Source: Acanthaster planci (taxonomy: Eukaryota > Echinodermata > Asteroidea > Valvatida > Acanthasteridae). Taken from it: a stretch of DNA of 60,000 nt. This document shows, one piece after another, positions 51,785-60,000 of the stretch. A program made the position numbers and the translations under genes. Each line of letters opens with the position of its first letter. Within the stretch, counting starts at the first letter, position 1. Below the pieces are notes generated by a model. That model was not told where the DNA came from and searched no databases. It saw only the letters and a list, made by a program, of their open reading frames with translations. The DNA is taken from contig NW_019091600.1 of NCBI RefSeq assembly GCF_001949145.1, forward strand, positions 598,533 to 658,532, read 5' to 3'.

Positions 51785-52244
51785 CCATTGGCAGGTACTG
51801 AAGCCTGCGGGGATCTATCGTGGGCCGGTAGCTGGTGTGGGAAGATGGCGGCGTGTGCTGGCTCATACTGTGGGGAGGGGGAAGCCCAAGGCTGGAGGGG
51901 TGAAGGTGGTGGTCCCGACAGGACTCGAGATAGGGTCTGGTGGGGAGCACACGGTGGTGCTCGCTGGGCGAGTGAGACGGGGGTAGGCCGCCCAGCGGGG
52001 ACTTGTAGACGGCCACGCCGGAGGTTGGGGGCATCCCGGGCAGCCGGCCGCAGGTCGCCTGGGCCTGATCCCGCACACAAATGGGACAGGTGGGTATGGT
52101 GTCCGTGTGGGTCTGGTAGCATCGCATGGTCTTGGGCTCGCCGTTGGTCCGGAGGTGCATGGACGGAGGCGTCCGAGGGTGATCCCTCTCGCTGGACGGC
52201 GGCTGGTTTAGAATCAGCGAGTCCACGTAGAAAGATCGAGACAT
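51785..52244 (-). CDS. Gsx: Gsx ParaHox homeobox protein, exon 1 (N-terminal region)
   Basis: This exon encodes residues 1-153 plus the first base of codon 154. The protein begins MSRSFYVDSLIL, the SNAG-like N-terminal motif typical of Gsx proteins (a repression motif in that family), which fixes the start at 52244. A short Cys motif CPICVRD is at residues 53-59. The rest is rich in Pro, Ser and His. The donor is seen as CCAATGG|GTAAGTC on the minus strand; reading past it gives 33 intronic codons before a stop, which is not part of the protein. Exon 1 (460 nt) plus exon 2 (380 nt) make 840 nt, exactly 280 codons including the stop. The intron lies between the N-terminal region and the homeobox, as in other Gsx genes. 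The exon sits in a GC-rich block about 190 nt downstream of the likely start site. Confidence 0.95.
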
Positions 52245-52452
52245 GACCGTGTTGGAGGAAAAGTTTGCTTGAAAAGTCAGAAAATAAAGTTTCTTTCCTT
52301 GCTTTCAGTGATCTCAGTGATGGTACTTATACGTCGTCTTGTAGGCAGCTCCTCAGATGGGCCAGGATTATTGGCTCTCGGGATCTAGTCGCGGAGCGGA
52401 ACGTACAGTGCGGTTGGTTAGGCCGATGGATCATCAGACCAGGGAGCGGCGC

Positions 52453-52462
52453 CCTTTTATAC
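52453..52462 (-). promoter_or_regulatory. Gsx TATA box
   Basis: The minus strand reads GTATAAAAGG, a near-perfect TATA element followed by a GC-rich segment (GCGCCGCTCCC). It lies 209-218 nt upstream of the Gsx ATG. By usual TATA spacing, transcription would start near 52430, giving a 5' UTR of about 185 nt if no 5' intron exists. An ATG at 52434 opening a 35-codon frame that ends at 52327 sits almost on the predicted start site, so whether it is a transcribed upstream ORF depends on the exact cap position. Confidence 0.7.
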
Positions 52463-52685
52463 CGTCCCGTACACCCACCGCCCCCTCTGATCAACTCTCT
52501 AGCCAGGGTCCCAGCCTCGCCTTGCTCGGGTTCACCCAGGGCTTCGATCAGGTAGGCTATTGGTGCTTCTGACATTGAACTGCGACCGTAACTGGCCCCC
52601 CGTTCTGCCACACTGCGCGTATAATCTTTATTATTACTCTCATCATTACTATGCAAACATCACGGCCGGCAGGCTTGGATCCCTA

Positions 52686-52758
52686 ACTCCCCCTTACTCT
52701 TTTTTGCTCTTCATATTTTTTTCTTGATCTCCCCCTCTGTATTTTCCTTTTTTTTATG
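52686..52758 (+). repeat. Polypyrimidine tract upstream of the Gsx promoter
   Basis: A strongly C/T-biased plus-strand stretch of about 70 bp lies about 230-300 bp upstream of the Gsx TATA box. On the Gsx strand it is purine-rich, with GA-type content that could bind GAGA-like factors or form unusual structure; this is inference. Confidence 0.5.
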
Positions 52759-55260
52759 GATACCCCAACCGCATTGTTCCGGGGGTGCCTCACATGTAAT
52801 GTCATGCTCCGGGCGCGCTTCTCATTGACGGCGATACCTCACGCGTGCCGGCCACGCGAGCCGGCTTTCTGGAGCGGAAAAACTACACACACGCACGTCA
52901 GGGTTTTTTGACCAACGACTTGCAAGACTTTGAAGGAGAAAAGGGCCTTGAGGGAAATTCGAACCCCTCCCCGGACCGGGGCAACCGCTGACGTGCCGGC
53001 TCCGGTCAGAGTGAGTGACCAGTAGCTGACCAATCCTGGTCCAACGGTAAGTCCTTCCCCCTTCTCTCAACCCTTCGCGGCTGAGTGGGCATACCGAGGG
53101 ATTCTAAGCATTCATTGAGGGCTCATGATTCGAAACTAATGAAAAATTCTCAGCAAATTTTCTTCTCTTTGGACAAGTCTTAACTCAAGGAGCGTCGTCA
53201 AGCCATGCAAATACGACACCCGCAGCGCCGCGATCCTAGCGCGAATAATGGCACGAGACAATATCAGTATTAGTTTCCTCTTCCTCTGCTAATTCTGAAT
53301 CAAAAATAAACTACATTTTGGCATTAGGACACGATTTCCTCATCTGTGCTGAATTTATTTTAAATCTAAGCCTCCAGTCTTGAAAACTTCAACGGCAAAA
53401 CATCTGAATGTCTTGATGTTAAGAATTAGAACATAGGCTGTCAGCCAAAGTGGCCAAAATAGAAAAAAAACTTAAAACTGAGAGGACCCAACGTTGCGAT
53501 CCAATCACAGATTTACGAACGAAATCTGTACATTTAAAAAAAGTTTTAAAAAATGCTTTATAGACTTGAAACGCCAGACCATTTTGCTTTCAAACAGGGG
53601 TTTTCAAAATTATTTTTATTGCAAATATTTCATTTTTGTCCATCAAAACTTCGGAGTAACAGAGCAACAACCGCGATGCGTTTTTTTACGGGCGTTGAGA
53701 GAAACGTGAAATGTGTATTTAAAAAACAAAAGCGTTCTTATTTTACAGCAAAAGTGAATGCAAGCTGCTATTAATTCTGAAGTAATGGTTGAAATCTGTT
53801 GTTGATAGGATTATATGAGCCCAAATCAATAGAGCCATGAGTGATGTGTCGTCCGCTTACCCTGCGGTTTACCAATGGGGGACTGCATTTGGACCACTGC
53901 CAGCGCCCAAGCAAACACGGTCACTCTCGCCTGGGGGGGCCATATAATTTCACTCCACTGCGTGAATACGCCGGACAAGACCAGTTTACCCCCTTGTATA
54001 CACAATCGGTGAAGAGAGGGGTCTCTCTCTCTTTCCAAAGGGTGAGTAAATACGGAACAAAGAGGGATCGTTCAAAAGCCACAGCGTATGTGCCACGGAC
54101 TACCTTTCGGTGTGGACCTTTTGAAGAACCTTTTCTTCTGGAAGAGAAGCGGGAAACCGACGACTGGTTGCGGGGGGGTGCGAGCAGCGACATGCCCCCA
54201 AAATCAGTACCTTGGAGCCTTGGAGGCCGAGCCTCTCCACGCTACGGTTCTCCAGCACGCCGTGCCGCAAGCAACATACTGTGGACGGGCACTGAGCTGT
54301 TATCCCAGTCTTTAGATACGAAAACTTGGTTACTTTGGCTTGTTTAAATCTCTCTTCCAAACAAGCCCGCCCAGGATTTTGGGAAAGCAACGAAAACTGA
54401 AAAGAGGGGAGAGTACAGTCACCCGAATGCCCACCCCACCGTGCTGCCTTTTCTTCTTAAAATGGGGAAACTTCAACGCCCAGGGCCTCAAGCGTAAACC
54501 CAGGCGAAATCTATTGAACCATAGAGAAAGCTGGACACGTCAAGTCATATTTGGATATCCAACTTTAATACGACTAATGAGGCATGGACTAGGGAAACCA
54601 ATGAATGCCAACAATCTTTAGGGAATATCAAGTTAATCTCTCTTGGCCGTATACCTGCATGTTTCGGGTCTTTCTTTCCCTTCATTTTCAGAATGTGAAT
54701 CATTTTTAAAAAGACAGCGTTGAATAAAGTAGAGTGCATCACGAATACAGTAGAGCGCATCACAGGCTTATACCACGTGAGGACATACGGTCTTGGTTTA
54801 ACATGTACGTAATTGTTACTAAATGGCAAATCGAGGCTCCTGTTTCCAATGCAGCCTTGTTGTGTTTTGACTCCTACAACAATGCACGCTTGATGGTATC
54901 GACAACTTTGTCTTTCGAAGTAACAAATGCGGGCATGGGCATGCGCACTTGTATGCATACAAATCTGTTACAGTAATAAACTGAGAACGTGACTTCCAAA
55001 CTGACGACAAAAGACAATAATTTCAACACAAATTACAACAAAAATACATTTTTTTTCAACAAAATGGCGTTAGATAATCGCATAAAGCTACATAGTTCAA
55101 ACATCTTTTTAAAAAAATCACGTCGAAAAAGTAAGCCTGCCACATGACAGTACAATATCGAAATTATTTTTGCTAGGCTGGAAAAGACCTAATTAGACGA
55201 ATGCCCTGGTCAGCTGTCAACAAACTCCCACCCCACTTTGACATTCACAACCTGATACAT

Positions 55261-55286
55261 GGACATGTACATGTACATGTATGTCC
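55261..55286. repeat. GTACAT microsatellite forming a near-perfect palindrome
   Basis: GGACATGTACATGTACATGT followed by ATGTCC reads almost the same on both strands. It is a short simple repeat about 3 kb upstream of Gsx, with no evidence of function. Confidence 0.7.
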
Positions 55287-57349
55287 CTACCACATAGTGT
55301 GAAGGTGCTCGATTCTGGCTCGAAGGGACTTTTATTCACTGGAAAAGCTTCCCAGGAATACGGGGAAAGGCCGGACAACGGCGAGTCGATGGGTCGAGAT
55401 AAATTACGGGCACCTTTATGTACCCCTATTATTACAAACATCCACACAACCCAGCCCTGACATCAAGGACTATAGCGCGTTCGCCCGAGAAAAAGTGGAC
55501 CCCCCCTCCAGTTATGAGTAACAATGAGAAGAGGGAAATGAATCAGTGGTTTCGAGTGGTGCGTATACTAGTGCGAACGACGTACTTTACAACCGTTTTG
55601 TTTTGTCCTCGTACAGCACTTGTATACGGCCACATGCTCACCGAGTAGACGAGTGGACGGTCCAGCTCGGGACAGCGCTGCTGTGGGCCAGGCCGGGCCC
55701 GAGAGTGGCGAAGTCAAGAACCCTCGGTGAAGCCGCGTCGAGACGGTCCAGTCATTGTTAAGTTAGAGAGACAGAGTTATGCGTATTGTAGCACAGTCAA
55801 TTATCGACCTCCACTCCATCAAACCGAACATAATACAATAGAAGTTTCCTTCTATTGTCGAATTTTTTTTGTTACACGCGGAAGCTGATAAAATCTGACC
55901 AAGTTTCGTGGTAGCGACGACGATACTTGACTTTTTAGAGGATTGGGAGGCAGATCTGACCCGAAACCAATGGACAGCAGTATTAAACGGAGCATGGCGC
56001 GCAGAGAATTTGTCACTTGGGCCAGACGCAACTGAGTGCAAATAAATCCACAATAAAATTTGTATAAATGCACAAGAAATGAAAAGAGGAGACTGACGCT
56101 TATTCGAAAATACCAGATATGATACATCATCAAACCACAGAACTGGACCCACTCCTAATTCGCACAAGACTGTTCGATAACCAGTGATTCCAGAGCGAGT
56201 CAATACCATTTTGGCCACATGGCAGTGTCAAGCCGAATATAGCCCTCGGCGGTGTAATGCGTATGTAATTATGACATCTTTGATTGCTGGTCACCAATCG
56301 TCCAACTGGCCATTCCCCCCTGGGCCAAACGCGGGGTGCAACTCCGGCCATCCAGACTTGTTTAGCCGGTCAGTCAATCAATGGCTTGAATGTGGGGATA
56401 GCTAGCGGAATCAGAATCTGATTGGGGCGAGAGACCCCTCGGGTGGATATTAAGAAAGAGACCCTTTGTGAATCACGCCTGAGCGGTACAGAGCAGATTT
56501 TTTTTGGGGGGGAGGGAATTATTTTAAACTTCGCTCGTCTTCATCGGCTACAAAAGACGACGAGTCAAGAAAAAAAGGGGAGGGAGGGCGTAATAAGTCT
56601 GCTAATCGAAGAGATACCAATGATGATGACGTTAGCGATGGGGAAGCTAGAGAAGTAACAGTGACGGCAGTGATGGTGATGAAGAGAGCGTGTTGGCTTA
56701 TTCTTACGATCAGAACAATCAAAGATACAGAACTATCGGCGCATCCAGTCGATTCAACTGTTCGGTAGATTTTTGTATCGAGCAAAAATCATCCAAAACC
56801 AGTCACAAAATGTCTACAACATTAAAATTTGGCCTTGTGGCTGACTGCGTTGTTGAATTAACACCAAAGCTTTTGTGTTCGACCCAGGTCGAACTCCAAG
56901 ACGAACGAAGGTCAAACATCAGCTCTTTTTTGGTTAAATTTCATTGGAATTAACTGATGCTTATTAGGTAATAGTCATATCTGTAATTGTCTGTCCAAAT
57001 AGTTAATGTAGGCTTATTACTCAACAAATATTAAGAAACTTTTTAAGTCGTAGAAATTAGCGTTTCGTTTTCACTGATCGCTGACCATTCGTTAACTCCA
57101 TGGTACACCGGCTTAATATCTATGCCTTTACAAATTGCCTCTTCAATTGCTACACCATTAAGTATATAATAGGACCCATCAATGCAAGGTTTATCGCTTC
57201 AATTCACAGATACATTACCAATCGGTTAGAATCAGCGTGCATTGTGCAAGCCTTTGACTGGTCAAACCAGTCGTGCGGCCGTCCGGCTCAGGCCGCGGGG
57301 GAAAAAATTGAAAACTGCCGCAAATGGACACAGCGGTGTTCAGGAAGCG

Positions 57350-57472
57350 CTTGGCCGGTTAATCGGAACCACTGACCGGTGGAGCTGATTTTGTTTTTTT
57401 CACAGCCGACCGGTGGCACTGCACGGCTATAGGCACAGCGACAGGTGACGAAGACCGATTGAACCGGCCAAG
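57350..57472. repeat. Small (about 123 bp) inverted-repeat element with CCGGT motifs
   Basis: The left end CTTGGCCGGTTAATCGG (57350-57366) and the right end CCGATTGAACCGGCCAAG (57455-57472) are reverse complements apart from one inserted base. GACCGGTGG occurs twice between them (57374 and 57408). About 90 bp to the left is a separate hairpin, GACTGGT-CAA-ACCAGTC (near 57257-57273). Confidence 0.75.
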
Positions 57473-60000
57473 GGGGCCCGGGGATAACGCGCCCATCGAT
57501 AACTGACAGGCAGTCCGTCAGCTAAGACGCTGTCTAAATACGACATAACCACGAGTCTACTCTGAAAGCGCCCTCATTATGGCAGGCAAAACCCACCCAT
57601 TCGCTAGCCAACTGGGATTCTAAATATACATGTAGTATCATTGATTCTTTTGGATAATTAAAGATCTTACCTTTGACTGGTTTCTCATTTGCAATTCTTG
57701 CCCTTGCCCAACATTAACTGAAACTGAAAAAAACGGTAAAACCATATTAAAATCGGAGAACTGAGGACTGTTAGGGTTAGTAAAGTTAAATGTGTTTCGA
57801 TACCAAAATTAACAATCACTAATTTAATGTAAGGGGGTGTTTAACTGCTCCACTATTTTTGAAAAGATTGTTGGTAATTAAGTATAAAGTAGACCATATC
57901 AAAACAAACAAGACAGGCAAACGAACAACCAAGCCTTAACAGAAACACGTAATGTTTGTTCGGCTATCCCTGCTCAATTAAGCCGTGGGACAAGAAGAAT
58001 CAGTTTATGTTTCAGCAGTCACTCATTCGAATCCAGACGGGGGGGAAACAGCCCTCGATCCGCCCGCCTGGCTGGCTGTGAATGCTAGCTCGCACCGGGG
58101 GAGCCCGGTAAGGTTGTTCTTGCCAATTATTCGCAGATTAAAAGAAGCCAGCGGGTGACCTTCCGAGTGGGATGAGGTGGGGGCCTGAATAACCCGCCGG
58201 TGATCATCAGAGGGGTGGCTGGGCCTAAATCGCAGTGACTTGGAATTATTTATTGATGTAGTTTGAGGTTTTTTCATTTCCGAGTTGGAATGGGGGTTTT
58301 GCTTTCTGCAGCGGCCCAACGGGCTTTTTATTAGTTTCAGAGGAGCCAGCGCTTTTTGTTATTCTGTTTTACGTGGAGCACAACTCTCAAGGTCATAGGC
58401 TACGTAACTCCGATTGCACACGAAAGGACGAGTAGAATCAACCACCGAACTACCCCTCGTAAGTCTAGTGAGCACAGAGTAAATTTGAGTTTAGTGGAAG
58501 CTAGGGTCGTTGTTTGAAACAGTGTTCATGTTGCCTTTCAATCCTTGAATTAATCGATCTTTGGTCCTGGTTTGCACTAATACTGCCCTTAACCTCTTTA
58601 TCTCTAGCGCCTTGCTTCTGAGTGACAAGTTGACAATAATAGCTGGGGTTCTATCTATCCGTAGATTAGTTACTTCGTGACACCCCCACTACTGCTTCTA
58701 CCCCGCCCGATGGTGTTTTTGATATAGTCTGATTCTCAGACCAACCTTACTAGTTTGCTTTCTTTAAAACCTCATGCTCCGCAGGGAGGTATCCGGCTTT
58801 TTAGTCATGAGGAGCAAAATGTGTTTCCCCCTAAAATGCGTCCCTAATTTGTCCTGTTTGTTTAAAAATTGTTTCAAAGGATGATTATTTAGTACTGATT
58901 AAGAGCTGCCCGTTGTACTATTGAAAGAAAGTTATTGTAAATGATGTGAAGGGAGAAGCCCTTCCCTAATAAACAATACGTCGACGGCTTGATACAAGAG
59001 AAACTCACAACAAATAGCTCCGACGCCTAGCTAGCGGCTACTACTTTTCAAAGTGTGTATTCTACCTGCAGGTGCATGGTAAGACAATTGCAAGCAACAC
59101 AAGAAGAGTGGTCAGTATGAAGATAGCTGCCTCAGAATAAACATTGGGTTTTAAATACAGGCAGGGTTCGTCCGGGTGGGCCGCCTGCGGTCATAAATCA
59201 GGTAGCGGGGCCCTTGCGGCCCACGGGCCCTGCTAAACGATCCGGGAAGCCCCCCCCCCGCCAAGGCTTCGCGAGGGCTGATGACCCTGTAGGGTCAGAC
59301 TCGCGTGCCACGTCGTATTGTTATGCAGTCGACTACGTAACACGCTGCGCAAGGCGTCACACGTGGGCGAGATACACTCCTTAAAGACCCTAGCAGACAC
59401 TTGAAGACGAACGGCATGGATTGGGGTTAGGACCTCGACTAGTAATGATAAAGGGAAGAGATGGCGACAAAATAACTACTGAGCAAGAACACGGGAGGTA
59501 AAAATGACGAGAAAGAACAAATCAAACTATTTGATTCGTCAATTCGTTTCCATCCAATTAATTTAACATGAGTTACATCCACCATAATTTACACAATCAT
59601 GGGCAGAAGTTAATACAGTTGTTTATAGTTGACTGTGAAATGGAAAAGTGGGTCGACAAGCAAACAGACAAAAATCACAGCAACTATTGACATACGAGAA
59701 CGATGTAGATGAAACAATAGGGATGGGATAAACTTAAGTGTGAAGTTTTAACACATTGTATTTAAACCTACGACAACTCCGGAGACAAAAGTGAAGAATT
59801 TTATAACTAAATCAAGGCAAATAGAGTGATGTTAGAAAGTCGTCACAAACATACTCTGAGGGGTCACGATCTTTCTAGTAGCGAACGTGAGTACAACCAC
59901 GTTGCCAATTTTTCTCCGCCACGAGGGCCTGTTTCCCGATGGGCTTGTCCATGCTGTCGCATGTATCCCCCCGCACGCTAACTGTGTATCCGTCAGAACT

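Larger units (their letters stand above)
52463..60000. other. Gsx upstream region; no gene recognised
   Basis: About 7.5 kb upstream of Gsx. The first 0.6 kb is GC-rich and promoter-like. A GC-richer patch at about 53.8-54.4 kb and another at about 58.0-58.3 kb have open frames on both strands without recognisable domains. The inverted-repeat element at 57350-57472 and the palindrome at 55261-55286 are the clearest structures. No tRNA, rRNA or transposon protein is seen. Confidence 0.6.

Noticed and set aside
51722-52246. 174-codon plus-strand frame over Gsx exon 1
   Set aside because: It lies exactly antisense to a secure coding exon in GC-rich DNA. Its Arg/Gly/Trp-rich translation is what the complement of Pro/Ser codons yields.
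52961-52979. tRNA B-box-like GGTTCGAAT on the minus strand
   Set aside because: The flanking sequence does not form acceptor, D or anticodon arms.
53841-54347. 168-codon plus-strand frame upstream of Gsx
   Set aside because: Frames of similar length are open on the minus strand of the same GC-rich patch. No domain, splice context or codon bias supports either.

Overview
This window is animal (metazoan) genomic DNA, mostly non-coding and moderately AT-rich, without obvious CpG depletion. Its only securely identifiable genes are two homeobox genes of the ParaHox group, both on the minus strand. Gsx is complete: exon 1 is 51785-52244 and exon 2, with the whole homeobox, is 49388-49767. Splicing at a matched phase-1 donor and acceptor gives an uninterrupted 279-residue protein. 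Xlox (the invertebrate Pdx orthologue) is partial: exon 1 is 14585-15167, ends just after the hexapeptide FPWMK, and has a good donor. Its homeobox exon must lie beyond the left edge, because no second homeodomain is present.

Linked Gsx and Xlox in the same orientation is the arrangement of an intact ParaHox cluster, as known in amphioxus, some sea stars and some hemichordates. Large introns and intergenic space, lack of vertebrate-like CpG loss, and protein divergence from vertebrate Gsx1/2 and Pdx1 suggest an invertebrate. I lean towards an ambulacrarian deuterostome (echinoderm or hemichordate), but this is inference and a lophotrochozoan is not excluded. Cdx is not in the window; in other clusters it lies beyond Xlox, which here would be off the left edge.

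Layout: 1-14584 is Xlox intron 1 sequence, with several anonymous open frames. 14585-15167 is Xlox exon 1, in a GC-rich block that continues into its probable promoter. 15.6-48.5 kb is the roughly 34-kb Xlox-Gsx spacer. It holds a 114-bp tandem duplication, several inverted-repeat elements, a compact block pairing CRE and forkhead motifs, CTCF-like GATGGCGC/GAGGGCGC motifs, and one plausible but unidentified plus-strand 5' exon near 33.0 kb. 48.5-52.5 kb is the Gsx transcription unit, with a clear TATA box. 52.5-60 kb is Gsx upstream DNA with polypyrimidine tracts, palindromes and a small inverted-repeat element.

Both genes encode transcription factors. In the families, Gsx patterns anterior neural tissue and Xlox patterns gut endoderm, and clustering is thought to reflect shared regulation. 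I saw no reverse transcriptase, transposase, rRNA, tRNA or CRISPR feature. All searching was by eye.
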